Assembly: GCA_942486035.1 (NCBI GenBank)
Contig: CALNXK010000009.1
Span: forward strand, 41,001 to 105,000
DNA: 64,000 nucleotides
Origin: Porites lobata
Taxonomy: Eukaryota > Cnidaria > Anthozoa > Scleractinia > Poritidae
Reading direction: 5' to 3'
Position numbers and translations under genes: made by a program
Part shown: piece after piece, positions 13,987-26,500 of the stretch
How positions within the stretch are numbered: position 1 is the stretch's first letter
How the letters are laid out: each line of letters begins with the position of its first letter
Notes under the pieces: generated by a model
Told to the model about the DNA's origin: nothing
Databases searched by the model: none
What the model saw: only the letters and a program-made list of their open reading frames with translations

Positions 13987-16900
13987 CTATTCATCAAAAG
14001 CCCAAAATGATGTTGGTTTATTTTCTACTGCCCGATAACGAGTGACAAATGCAGTGAAGCTTGATACACAGTTTCCTATGAAGTGATCAGACATCGTCAG
14101 AATGGCCAGGTCTACTATTGGATCACTGATTTCATCTGAGGGGTTTCTCTTATGCACGGAAACCTGCAACAAGTAGGTAGAATCTGATCAGCCAGGTGAG
14201 AGGACTGTTGTTGGCAGTGACTGACGTTTCGACAACCTGCTCTTCAACCGCGGATTTTCCCGATTTGTATAGGCACCATAGCCTCCACATTGGTAACGAG
14301 AGGTTTCGCCCCCCGTTCTAGTTCGCCTCGTCAAAGTTCATGTGGCAACTTAACTAACCTTACATACCCAGAAATACTTCTTTCTAGTACGTTACATCTA
14401 CCACCAAGTATGTGTTATTAACCATGAGTGAGGACAAGATCGACTCAGGGAGGATATTGGTCAAGTTCTCTTTATCTTTCTTGGGGGACCAACGCGGAAA
14501 ACCCCAAGCGGGCAAGACAGGCTCATTTCACTCGCTCGGCAGGTAGCCGATCAGAACACAGTATTCGTTTCATGATACCCGCTCGCTGAATCGGTCATAT
14601 GATAGCGCAGGATACTGGCCAAACCGAAGTTCTTTTTAAGGCCCGAGACGAGGTCAAAGTCAGTAAAAACGCAAAAAAGGACGCGGCCAATATCCAGCCT
14701 TCTTGACCGAATATGCTTGGTCAATAAAGGATTTACCATAAGGCCACTATACCTTTTTCCTGGCGGTACTAACGAGGGAAATCCCAATTTGGCAAGATAG
14801 CCGCCTGATCTTGCCATCTCAGGCAGCCAAAAAGAACAGAGGACTAGCTAAGTTTTGGCCGCTCGCAAAAGCTGCATATAATTGAACTTACAGCTTATAT
14901 AGAACTTGGAGGGCGAACTCCTTGGGGGCTACTTCACTACAAGGCCACCCCAAATATTAGGCCACTTCCGAGTTCCAAAAACCCTCACTTTCAAAATGAG
15001 GCATGTTGTGAAACTGAGTTTCATTTGCATGAGAATGAAAAATGATTTCCATATAAAAGGCTGAGCACCTACCCTCGTTCTGAAACAGAGGCCCGGGGGA
15101 ACTCGGAAATGGTCTATTCAACGTTTGCTTCGGCAGTGGCTTAGCTTTTCAAAACAATATCCATACCTTGAGTGATTTCAGCGCCTGACTCAAATCTTTC
15201 AGCATTGGATCGTGGTCTGTTGCCACAAATACTCTTTTAGCTTTGATTTTCTTTACAACCTTTTTAACCTTCTTGAGGATTTCCTTCTTTGGGGGAAAGC
15301 ACATTTCGTGCGTTAGCTTCTTGGAACCTTCCCGAATGCATTGTGGTGAAGCGAAAAATGAGGTCTGCCTTGGATCTTTGACGTGTTCGCATGCCCTTTC
15401 CTGTGAAAGAAACAATTTTTTTGGCGAAAACTGCTCGATGAAAGACGGGTAAAACATATTTGTTTGTAGTCATGGTCAATACACATGAATGTCAAAGAAC
15501 TAGGTTGTTAGGGGTCAGTAGCACTGAAGATTAGTCAGTACGTCGATTTGCGGTCGTTTCGACTACGAGTCGCGTCTACGTGTTTGTTTCAGTCGCCAAC
15601 GTCCTAAGCTTGATCAGTGAGCTATATATAGACCTGTTTATAGGAGTCTTTTCGTGTCGTGGCTGAAAGAACGAGGTATATACAGGTGTAGTGCTCGTTA
15701 AGACGTTAGTGAGCAGGACGTTAGCGAAACGATGCGTAAGCGAAATGACCGCCGGTCACTACTGGTACGTCGTTATGTAGGAGAATGTGGCAGCATCCTC
15801 ACAGGGTTACCATCGTCCTTCTTTGTTGCGGACTGTGCTATGCATGCATATGGCGGCTTCAGTTATAAACGAAGCCTCAGAAGATACGGTACTTTCCCCT
15901 TCCTAAAGTTCTAATTTCTAAGTGGGTCAAAATTGAAGATTCTAAGACCGCACTCGAAAGCTAAAATCGACAAAATGAAAAAGATGACGACAACTTCAAT
16001 TTTGGTATCGTGTGACTGTCATGTTTCCATTGTTTCTGACTTGATCCGTTAAAAAGCCGTAAATGCTGAATGTAGAAAAGATTTGTTTATAAAGCGAAAT
16101 ACCCTCGCTCCCTGGCCGGGATCTTAACGAAAACCAAATATAAAAAAACACAGTCTCACTGCGTAGCAAGCGTTTCCGCGCGAGTTCGTCGAGAACAGTT
16201 GGACCAGAGCGAAAAAAAGGGATGAAGGGGGAGGGGAGGGGGGAGGGGGAAAGTACCTCCCAACTAACGCTCACCCGGGAGGGGATTACCTCACAATCCT
16301 TTGTGTTAGCCTTCGTGAAAGGGGGAGGGGGGAGTCCCTTGTGTCAGTTTCTTGTTCGAGACTTCATGTCATTCTTAGAAATCGAAGGAAAAACACTATT
16401 TTCTGGGCAAAATCGCCTGTCAACATTCTCCTCCTAACTACACTAAAACACTATCATACAGTTACGAACGATAGAACTTACAAAATCAATACCATTGCGT
16501 AGATGAATACCAACAAATGGCTCATTATTCAGAACACTTTTAATAAATTCCTTGGCTTTCTTTTTAATCTTCTTTGACCAATGGACAAACTTTTGAAGCC
16601 ACCAGTTGTGCTCCCGGACGGGAAACTCCCCAGGAGCTCCCATCAGAGCTATTACGGGATACTCCGAAGCTGGAAATCTAAAGTACAGCGAAGACAAATA
16701 CAAGAATTGTATAAGGGTCTTGTGATGTAAGCTGAAAATTTCAGACTGTTTTGCTTCTTGTAAGAAAGATAACATGTTTTTTAAGTCACGAACGTGGAAA
16801 AAATTAACGGTAAAAAATGTCGAGTATTTATTTTAAACCCTATTCAATGAGCTGTGGAGAGACTCATCAAGGCACTTCACTAATTTCATGTGACATTTGT

Positions 16901-19900
16901 CTTGCATACTGTTAAGAACTGTGCACTGTCAATAAAGTACCATATGGTCATAATTAAAGAGAAATGATAAATTTTAAGCTCAGTTGTAGTAAAGTGAGAA
17001 AGATATAACCAGTTTTTCATGTAAAGTGCATTGGGCAAAGAACCGATTATTTAGTCTCCTTTTACTCCTCCTCCCAGTTCCCTGCATAACCTAGTAATAG
17101 CCAATGAAAGAAGCAGCAGCACCCCCTGGGGGAGACTAACATATAAAAGTGCCAAGAATGCTCATCATCTCGCTTAGGAGTAGACTGTAAGAAAATAGGT
17201 TTAGGGTTGCGTAGAAGTAAAGTAAGAGTCTCACAGGCACAAAGCGAAGCGAAGGGCGTGTGAGGCGAGAGAAAAAAGTCCGTATTTTTAGCGTCTCTCC
17301 CCAGTCAAGCTCTTCATTTTCAGCTTCACTCCAAACCTTTTGTCTGACTTTTGGTGCCTACCAAGAGCCAGAGGGGGACCATTATGGCTCTTGCACCCAA
17401 AAATACAGACTGTTTTGCAGTCTATCTTAGGAGTGTAAATTGCATATTCTGGTCTCGCTAAGGGTGTTTGGGATAGACAGTCACTATATTTGCCCATTCA
17501 GGTTATTGCTTAGGGCTGTGCATAAAGAAATTTACAAAAAAATGCCATGATATCTGTTTTTAATGGTATGGTCTCATTTAGGGGTCAGTTTAACCTTGAG
17601 CCACGCCCACATTGGTTCTCCCTTAGGGAGTTTAATTCTAATTTTCCGAACAGCATCCCTGTCACTGTTACATGGAAGTCCCTCACAGGCAGTAGGGGCG
17701 GATCCAGGATTTTTTTTAGGAAGGGGTGCACTCGTCTCTTGCTCATCAACCCAATGTCACACATTTTTTTTTTTTTTTTTGCAGAATACCAGTTGTATTA
17801 GAAAAAGGTCATCTCACGGCACCCTCCCCTAGATCCGCCCCTGGACAGCACCCCCAAATAGTGCTATAGTACAACTTGACACAACACTGGGCCAGTCTCA
17901 TGTGTAATTTCAAAATGGCCAATACATGTAGCCTAACTAACATATCTCTAACTAACATAAATTAAGATCAGAACTAAGTCCAATATCACATCCTCACTGC
18001 AATTATACTGTTACACTGCCCTTCAAAAATATGTTCCTTCTTACCTTTCTAGCCAAGCTTGTCTGCTGTGTTCACTTTTCATGTCCCACAACATGCCAGT
18101 ATGTTCCCGATAGTCATCAAAATTTATGTTAAAATGATCCCAGAAAGGACCAAATGGATTCCCCTCCTTCATTCTACATTTATGCCCAGAAACCTGAAAT
18201 GAAAAAGCACTGAGTAGACAGAAACATTTTGAATGGTGACACATACTCAGAGAGAGGGGGGGGGAAAAGAATAGTGCCTAGGGTCTAAAAACCCTTTTTT
18301 GACAATGTTAATGGCAACATATTAAACCTTCATTAAACAAATTGTTTTGATTTTTTTTCTTTTTTGAATTTGATTCTTTTTCTTTTAAGGTTTATAGGGA
18401 TTAGTTCAGATATTTCATTTGGTTTTGTTTTGTTTTTAGCAGAAAAAGGACTAAGAAGTTAAAAATATTAACCTTGACATTAGATTGCTTTCCTAATTCT
18501 AGGACTCTAAAAATGCAAGCGTTTCTTTGTTGTGTGTGTGTGTTTGTGTGTGTGAGACCATGGAAAATGGGGATAAGAATTGCGATGATACCCTAATTAA
18601 GGATCAAGATCTTCACAAACCATACCCTATAGGGTGGCACATACCAATCTAGCACATAAATGGAAGTCAGTACTCCCCCAGGCTGTACATGCAATATTTA
18701 CAAGAACTGACGATGTTGTCATTCCTGTGTCCTCAGACAGTCTTGACCTCAAATTATGCAAAACGTCAGCATCTCAGTCAGTCACATCTATTATATCCCT
18801 TTACCACACCATCTTGATCTACTTCTTATTGATGTTTAAAACTAGGTCTGAATGTGTAATACCAGTGGAACCCTTATGTCTTAAATAGTTTAGTCCAACT
18901 GAAACAGGAGTAAAGAAGCATCATTACAGACTGAGAAAAAATACCAACCTATACGTTGACCAGGAGGCCAAACACTTGGTGCAATATCTTTCATAAATTT
19001 TTCCATTGTTATAACATTGTGATAAGCTTCAAGTGGTTTTACAAGAAACCATTCATCAAATGGTACCCTCTCCTGGAAAATAAATCAAACCATAGATTAT
19101 AACAAGTCTCCCCATATTTAACCAACCTATGCCACTGATATTAGTATTATAAAGGAAATAAAGGGAGATGTAAAGAATCAACCATAAGAGGACACAGAAA
19201 AAATCTGATCCCCAGATGGGATTTGAACTCACGACCCTAAAGAAAAATTACATCTTCCTTTATTTCCTTCATAATACTAATTATTATCAGTGGCATAGGT
19301 TGGTTGGTTGGAGGCTCCTTCATAGGCGAGGCATTTCTTGCAATTAATGTGACTGCGTGATGCAGTTAAGCCTTAATGTGGTGCTTGTGATGGACTGTGT
19401 GACTGCGAGATGGGGTACGCAAGTCCAACCCACAAAAATGACCCTTGCTCACCAACGAGTCCTCAGTAGCTTAGAGGTTACAGCATTCCATCTAGAACAC
19501 GGAGGGTTGTGGGTTCAAATCCCAACTGGGGCTCAGATTTTTTTTTCTGTGTCCTCTTATGGTCGATTCTTTACATCTAACTTTATTTCCTCCCCATATT
19601 TGCCATTGAAAAGTCTCATTTGAGAGGTGGCAGACAAAATCCTAAAATTGTTTATTAGACCTCCACAGATATTAGATCTCCACAGGTTGGCATCTCTGAG
19701 AATCAGACCTGATGACCCCTGATCAAGGAAAATCTGGTGACTAGTAAAAAAAATTGGAGATTCTACAAAAAGTGGTGAGATTCTCATTTTTGTCAAACCA
19801 AGATTAAACCAACCCTGTTTCCATTGGGGGAATTAATTGTACCTTGTTTTAGTGTGGTCCCACTTGTGACAAGATACCGCTTTTTTAGTTTTTTGACGAC

Positions 19901-21167
19901 TCTTAGAGGCCATGGAAGAGGTCATAACTGGGATGAAACTTACAGCAAAGGGTGGATTCCTCTGAATTATCAGCCAACTTCATGGCCAAAGTGTTGGACA
20001 AAGTGCCATCAAGGCTTAAACAAGCACTAGCAATCAACAGGAAATTTCCGTTTTTATTCAAAAAAGTAACATCTGATATCAGAATGATATTTCCCAAAAC
20101 ACCGTGAGATTGGGTGAGAGTTGGCAAGTCTGGAGAAAACAGTTTTACATTTATGTTCGAAAATATAGTAACAACAATTCTTACAGAGCCTCCAATTTTG
20201 TAGCTTGGGTATACTATCCAGGGAGGAAGTACAAGAGTCCTATTCAGTCCCTTTGCAAATGAAAGTGATCCCAAGAACTGATCAGCTTGGTTTCCAAATC
20301 GACCTGTATACAATACCAAATAAATAAAAAAAATTAGTTTTTCCAGGAACAGTAGAGACACACCTGCTGGGAAAATAGACAGGGCTGTCATAGACAGGGC
20401 CAAGGGCTAGGAATAAATTCCCCCGGATAAATGACCACAAGCACGACCACAACATACCGTAAAATTCTGAAAATAAGCACCGAGGCTTATATTTTTCAAA
20501 GGCCCTTTTGGAGGGGCTTATTTTTGGAGGGGGCTATATTCGGAGGGGCTTATGGATGGAGGGAAATTTGGGTTATAAAATCGGTTGGGCTAGCTCGTAG
20601 TGCAAAGGAAATTTACCATTTTTGCTTTGTTTTATTTTGTATTCGAGGGTAAATTCCAAGTACAAGCCCCCCGGGGGGCTTATATTCGGAGGGGCGATTT
20701 AACAGAGGGTGTTTTGCATTACGATTTTGGGGGGCTTATATTTGGAGGGGCCTATACATGGAGGGGCTTATTTTACACAATGAAGAACATCAATATTTTT
20801 TGGGTGATATTAAATTCCACAATACCCTCGACTCTTTGTTGATTTTACAAAAAAAAACGAATTAACCGCATAGGCCTCTGCACCAAGATACATCTAACTC
20901 ATTCTGTTAAGTACTGTTTCTTTTATGTACTATGAATAATGTTTTCATAATAATTTATAACTTACCCATACAGGGACAGTAAACAATGTACCCCGTGCTC
21001 TGATCATTGGAAGAAAACGAGATTGGTTGTTGACTTCCTGCAACATCAAATGCTATTTGCTCATCGAGATTTTCTTTTCCACTAATGGTAACTAAAACTG
21101 ATAAATATGAAACTAAAACCAATGCGAACGAAGAGCAAAAAGACGCTGAATCCCGTTTCACGTTCAT
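13987..21167 (-). CDS. POFUT1: GDP-fucose protein O-fucosyltransferase 1
   Basis: Seven exons, minus strand: 20966-21167, 20185-20303, 18945-19072, 18045-18209, 16482-16677, 15167-15400 and 13987-14163. All have GT-AG borders, phases agree, and the product is 406 aa (human about 388). POFUT1 adds O-fucose to EGF repeats such as those of Notch in the endoplasmic reticulum. Residues 1-27 look like a signal peptide. The GDP-fucose-binding motif YCPCMGRFGNQ (63-73), a conserved NRT sequon (88-90), [19 protein letters not shown] (261-269, Arg265 at the catalytic position) and [14 protein letters not shown] are all present. An upstream ATG at 21197 is in frame, but the Met at 21167 gives the cleaner signal peptide. 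The protein ends FWAFDE without a KDEL-like retention tail. Identification is firm; the exact N- and C-termini need transcript support. Confidence 0.95.
14959..15115. mobile_element. MITE in POFUT1 intron 6
   Basis: Ends AGGCCACTTCCGAGTTCC and GGAACTCGGAAATGGTCT are inverted repeats with a possible ATT duplication outside. A second copy lies at 27782-27954. Confidence 0.65.
17694..17843. mobile_element. hAT-like non-autonomous element in POFUT1 intron 4
   Basis: Inverted ends AGGGGCGGATCCAGG and CTAGATCCGCCCCT enclose about 150 bp with a T-run. GGGGCGGATC termini are usual for short hAT-type elements. No clean 8-bp duplication is visible. Confidence 0.5.
18526..18556. repeat. TG microsatellite
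   Basis: A (TG)n run with one interruption, within POFUT1 intron 3. Confidence 0.85.
19108..19601. mobile_element. composite tRNA-derived SINE in POFUT1 intron 2
   Basis: The segment lies between the 12-bp direct repeats CTCCCCATATTT at 19108-19119 and 19590-19601. The right part (19466-19589) reads as a SINE in plus orientation: an A-box-like AGTAGCTTAGAGGTTACAG, a B-box GGGTTCAAATCCC, then a tail TCTGTGTCCTCTTATGGTCG. The left part carries the same head and tail in minus orientation (GGGATTTGAACTC, CCATAAGAGGACACAGA), itself bounded by a long inverted repeat ACCAACCTATGCCACTGAT. Confidence 0.7.
20452..20785. repeat. array of GGGGCTTAT motifs in POFUT1 intron 1
   Basis: Begins TACCGTAAAATTCTGAAAATAAGC and carries repeated GGAGGGGCTTAT and TATTCGGAGGGG motifs, ending GGAGGGGCTTATTTTACA. 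It looks like a decayed foldback element of the same general style as 12064-12249. Confidence 0.5.
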
Positions 21168-21197
21168 TCTTTTAAGAAAGTAAACATTGACCATCAC

Positions 21198-22070
21198 CCA
21201 GCGGTCACCCGAAGGAGCAGGTAAACCTGTGTATAAACAACCTTATCTGGTGTGACTTGTTCAAAGTTCTGCGATCGGAACATTCCATGTTTTTTTTCGA
21301 ATGACGTCGGAGCTTTCCAAAATGTTGATTTCATCACAAACGCGTTCAACCTTAGTGATCAAGGCAGAAAAATAATTAGACAGCTGTAGAGCATTTCGTC
21401 TACCATATATGACGTACGGTGACGTACGGTGACGTACGGTGACACGTACGTCCGAGTCCTTGCACAGGTTCCCCAAGATCGGTGTCAGTATAAGGATTTG
21501 TAGTCTTTGTTACGATTTTTTCCCAGTGTAAAGGCTACGACAACAAATTACAACAACTTGACAGACTTAAAAATTGACCGACTACAACCTTAGTGAGTAC
21601 TATACAGATTATTGTCGACAAACGCACTGACTAACAAATATTTTGAACGAATAAACCAAAAAAGTTTTCTGTATTTTTTCCAATTCAAGACTAATTGATG
21701 CTCTTTAATTGATGCGAAACTGGACTCTGCTGCGAAATAGTAGTTTTGTATTTCGTAACTGTCAGTGTAGGCCTTACCATCTCCTTACCTGTACCATTGA
21801 TCGCATATTACAGATTCAGGCGCGGATCCACACCAGTTTCCACTGTTTTACGGAAATCGGTCAGATTTTTACCAAGTTGATATCTGTCAAATGTTTTTGG
21901 CAGCCAGTAAACAAAATCCTGTCTGAATGACCCCCCAGAAGCTTGCTTTTTTTTTTGATAAGACAGCTTTGTCGAAAATGCTGATTGATTTCAGAGGATG
22001 AGAGGGAGAATTTTAGAATAGCTCAAAACCGATGTGTTAAATAAAAAACGGATTCGAACTTAATTGGCCC
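21198..22070. promoter_or_regulatory. upstream region of POFUT1 with a 10-bp tandem repeat
   Basis: Three exact copies of GACGTACGGT occupy 21411-21440, followed by a partial fourth. Each contains the core ACGT, and the block lies about 245 bp upstream of the POFUT1 start. The rest shows no gene. Confidence 0.45.
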
Positions 22071-22204
22071 TGAATTGAAATGGCAGATAAATTCACCTCA
22101 ACAAACACCAAGCTGAAGTTGTCTGCCAATTCACTACCTGTTCGCCAACTCCAAATTCATTTACATGTAAGCTAGAAAAAAGCAGAGAACCATTTTTAAA
22201 AGCG

Positions 22205-22415
22205 CCGTGAAAACGGACGCTGACCATTGTTGGGAGTTGTTGCGTCCGTTTGCACATAGCTAAACTGAGTTTGACTGGCTTCAATCGTTGCACAAAAACT
22301 CAGCCCCCCCTGCTCCCAACAACACGCAACAACGCAAACGGACGCAACATGTGACATCCAACATTGTTGGGAGTTGTTGGCCAAAAATGTTGCGTCTGTT
22401 TGCATGGCCGGGCAA
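22205..22415. mobile_element. MITE of TGTTGGGAGTTGTTG motifs
   Basis: Inverted and direct copies of ATTGTTGGGAGTTGTTG, GTTGCGTCCGTTTGCA and CCCAACAACACGCAACAA fill this stretch. No coding capacity. Boundaries are approximate. Confidence 0.55.
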
Positions 22416-22645
22416 AAATACTTATTATTGCACAGCTGCAACTCAGCTATACCGATGATTTTTATGCACCGAAAATTTTCGTTTCTACGTGAACCAAATC
22501 TCAGTTATACAGTCTTACAAAAAACTAAAATCACAAATCAGATCAAATCGCCGGTTTAATGTCCGTTTTGCAGTCGGAAGACTGAATTGTAGGATACCTT
22601 ACAAGCTGTGATAAATACACAAATACGCTACATTGATTTACAAGA

Positions 22646-23216
22646 TTAATATTTAACACTAACAAAATTTGAAAAACGTTCAGTCCTTGTGGCCATGGGC
22701 CTGCTAGAACTCCCTGATCTTAGACACACACTGGTAGATATAGGTACCACTCTGTTTAGTGGGTATAATGGGTTACCTGGCCGAACCTTAAATTTAATAC
22801 ACGAGACTCCCCGACGGTCAGAAAGAGTGGATTTTATGCAGCTTTGTCAAGTGCTGTTTCATACGAAATACCAGGCCAAATGATGGAAAGGGCCCTTTTT
22901 TATAGCAAGCAAGATACTTAGGCAAACCAGCAAAGACAACGAAGGCGTACTCTAGTATAGAGCGAATTTGCGCGCAGTAGATAAGAACAATATCAGCCGA
23001 CGGAACTTTGCACTTCTTGAGTTGTCTTAGTCTATAAAGCCGTCTGTTGGCCTTCTTCACTATGTAGTCGCAGTGCACTGCCCAAGTGAAGTCCTCAGAA
23101 AGATGGACACCGAGGAGCTTAAATGTTGAGACCTTTTCAATATCGGACCAACCAACCGAGAATGGGCGCGGAACGCAACTATTGTAGTGAAGAAAGTCAA
23201 CAGTCATAAACTGTAC
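22646..23216 (-). pseudogene. 3' end of a non-LTR retrotransposon (reverse transcriptase C-terminus), broken
   Basis: On the minus strand the frame from 23207 reads through a typical LINE segment, FKLLGVHLSEDFTWAVHCDY then KKANRRLYRLRQLKKC and YCAQIRSILEYAFVVFAG. The frame then shifts: PGISYETALDKA appears in another frame, followed by a second shift into a C-terminal stretch RPGNPLYPLNRV..LRSGSSSRPMATRTERF that stops at 22646. At least two frameshifts and loss of all upstream RT domains show a dead, 5'-truncated copy. The clade is not assigned. Confidence 0.85.
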
Positions 23217-23507
23217 GTGTTTGCTTCACTGACATGTCGCGTGAGAACGATTTTCCACGGCAATTAGAATTCTTTTGTTGGCAGGCTAGAACAGGCATGA
23301 AAAAAACACACAAAATTCTTTGTTTGAACATATCTGATTAGCATTTTTTATGCACATGTGTGAAAATGACAGGCAGCGTTCTATTTATTCTACTTCGGAG
23401 TTCCTATTTTGTATTTTAGTTTTCAACATCTTTGACGAGTGATCTGTGACTTCTTTCTTCATAATTAAGGAAAGTTTAATTTAAGGCAGTCTTTTAGGTT
23501 AACTACA
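23217..23507. other. upstream sequence of the first Ctr gene
   Basis: AT-rich sequence leading to the one-codon first exon at 23508. No obvious TATA or metal-response element stands out. Confidence 0.4.
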
Positions 23508-26500
23508 ATGGTAAGTAAGAACTGAAATATTCTAATATCCTGGTAACGAATCCTTTTAATCTACATGTTTGTCCTTTATTCATTTACTTATATTTTATTT
23601 CCTTTTCCCTGTTTTCGGTAAAAAATAAACACAAAAGATTCGGATAAGGCTTGAATCAAAAAAGAGGAAGAACCATCCTTGATCCTTGAAGTCAAGATCA
23701 ATCGCGGCGCTAACTCGAAGATCATCCGCAAGTAATGAACGAGCAAGTCGCCCGCTTGCTCCTTTCAGCGCAAAACGACTAAAACTAATGAAGCGGCGTT
23801 AAATATGAAGAAGCGTACAAACCCTTTTTTTTCTAAATTTAATCACGATAATATGAAAACTTAAACACCAGGAAACTCGAGAACTGAGCTGGTATAAAGC
23901 TTCAGAGCATCTGTGGAGTCACCGAATTACTGTATTGTTATTCCACCGGCGCGGAAGAAAAATTCAGAAAAGGGTTATTTAAATAAAGACTCCAAATTTG
24001 AATTTAAATTGTTCAGTTCTCAAAGCATACTATGAATTCTTTTTAAGCTAGAATTTAAATTTGAAAAATTTTAAAATTTTCATAAAATCTAAAACAAGGA
24101 AAAGGTATAGAATTCCAGCCGGACGAAAAGTGATCTTTGTCCAGTGTGAAACAGATCGCCGACACGGCTGGTGACGAAAAAAAATTCTTTTTTCTTGTCT
24201 AAGCGACCCGCATTTTACCTGCAGCTGATCATACATGGAAGATCTGTTTACATTACCTTAAAGTGAAACCTAACAAATACAGTTGTTATCTGTTCAGCTT
24301 CTCAAAGAGCAAAGGACGTTAGAAAAGTTTCGTGCTAAAAATAGCCTGTATGGCTCACAGAGTAAGTTCTTGCGAGGACATATCATTTGAAGCCTGCAGA
24401 AAAGACGTTACTTTTCCGCGTTTTTCGGGAGATATTCCCCGTCGCGCGTGTCTCGCACGCTCCTCGCTAGCTTCGTGGTTGCCTTCGCTCGCCTGTAAAA
24501 CGCGAAAAGGTAACGCCTGTTCCGTAGGCTATATCATTTGCGACGGAATTCCTCGTTCTCAAGCTCCTGAGGCCGGTTAAATAGCTACAGAAGGTGGCTC
24601 CTGAGAACTTAGTACAAGGGTACCATTAATGGAGAAAAGTTTAAATATATATCATGCCTTGTTGATTCTAGCTTTACAAAGAGCATAATGTATTATTTTT
24701 CTTTCTTTTATTTTCAGGAGGTATTCCATGTGAACACCAAAGGAACTCTCTTGTTTCAGGACTGGAGATATACTTCCATATCAGGTCAGTACGAAACTCT
24801 TTTACATTAGAATTACCGGCAGTATTGCGGTAGTATTAGTAGTATTATACTAGTTCTGAAATACTACCTCTTACACTGGGACCTCTCCTTTGCTACACTT
24901 CTATTCAAGGGACACTTCCATTCAGAGGACATAAAATTTGGTCCCGGAAAAATGTTTACACGATTTAGTTGTATTTGTTACCTCTATTGAAGGGACGCCA
25001 GCTCTACTCAGGGGAAGGGGACACCTTTTCTGGGTCTCGAAACGTTGGTTTAACCTCCATTCAGCCGACACCTTAGCAATCAAAAAGAGACTGACCACAA
25101 AATTCGTCGATAAGTTTAAGTTTTCACTAGTCACAATAGCAACAGCTTTCAAAACATGAATTAACTGAATTAACTGAATGTACTGCACTTCTGGTAACTC
25201 ACCACACAACATCGCAGAGATAGGTTAATCCAGCCGTCTATGATAGGCTCCTTGTTAATCATGATTTTTTATACATTATCTACCTGCTTGAAATAATGAC
25301 TCCAGCAGATTCCCTAGCATGCGAGAGCAGATGCCTTTTTAGGCTCTTGTAAAGATATTTTATTGGTTGGTTAATTATTAACATTCCCAGCCCAAGCTCC
25401 ATTCAGGGGACACTTCCCTTGGTCCTGAGGGTGTCTCCTGAATAGAGCCTTAGAGGTTCCACCGTATCAAATTTCTCCTGAGCAGAGTTAACCTAGCCTG
25501 CGAAAAAATCCGTTTCTCCTCGGTCTTCGCCGCTGGGGACGTGTACCTCAGCGGCGATGAGCGAGGAGAAACGTCTGCCGTTCGCAGGCTAGAGTTAACC
25601 ATACTAGAAGCCTATGGTTAGAAGCTATACCTCTCTAATTGATTCTTATTATTTCTTGGTTTCAGCCCTTGTTGGAGTGTGTTTAGCAACTTTTTTGTTT
25701 ACTGCATTATATGAGGGAGTTAAAATATTTAGAATATGGCTCGAGTCCAGACCTCTGAGACTCTTGATCCGAGACCTAACACAATCGACACCTACAAATG
25801 AAGATGACGATGCTCAAAGTGAATTCAACTCCAGGGGGAGTCTGCAGCAACGTATAATTAGATTTCCCAGACAGAGGTAAATCCTGCTGAAAAGTGTGCA
25901 TTTGGGGCCTATGAAAATATAGCCTGGTACCAGGCTCGGTAGTGGGAGGAAAGGCACAAAAAAATGGGTAGGACAGCAAAAATCGGCGAGCGAAGCGAAC
26001 CTAGTGGTGGGCTGAAGACGGGGAAAGGTCACCACCCTTTCCCTTCCCCAGACTACCGCTTGGCACGATTAGCTCGCAATTTTTTTTTTTAAATTTTGTT
26101 CGCCCAATTTTTTTCCGTTTTTTCCCCCACTACGCAGCCTGGCCTCAGACAAATTATAAAAACGTTATTTAGCTAAGCGTTAAACATGGGCGAGTTAAAC
26201 CTGGGAGTTTCAGGCGAGATGGAAAACCTTCGTTACAGTTTTATCCTCTTGTCTCTGTTTTGCCGGCGGGAAATGACTGAAATGATGCTTGCGTGCCAAA
26301 CTCGGCACTGGCTTGTGAGAGAATAGGTGAATCACGAGGAGATCAACCTCGTTTCCAGGAATTTCCTCGAAAATTAAGAGGCTTACACGTGGTCAGAGTC
26401 ATGTGCCGTTGGGTTGCTAACCCTGAGATGGGGGAAGGTCAATGAAGATTTCTGTCAGCTTTAAAATTGGAAAAGGAGATGATTACTGAAATGTAAACTT

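Noticed and set aside
21168..21197. Ten extra residues at the POFUT1 N-terminus
   Set aside because: Possible, since an ATG is present, but the second Met gives a typical basic-hydrophobic signal peptide; left as an alternative start.
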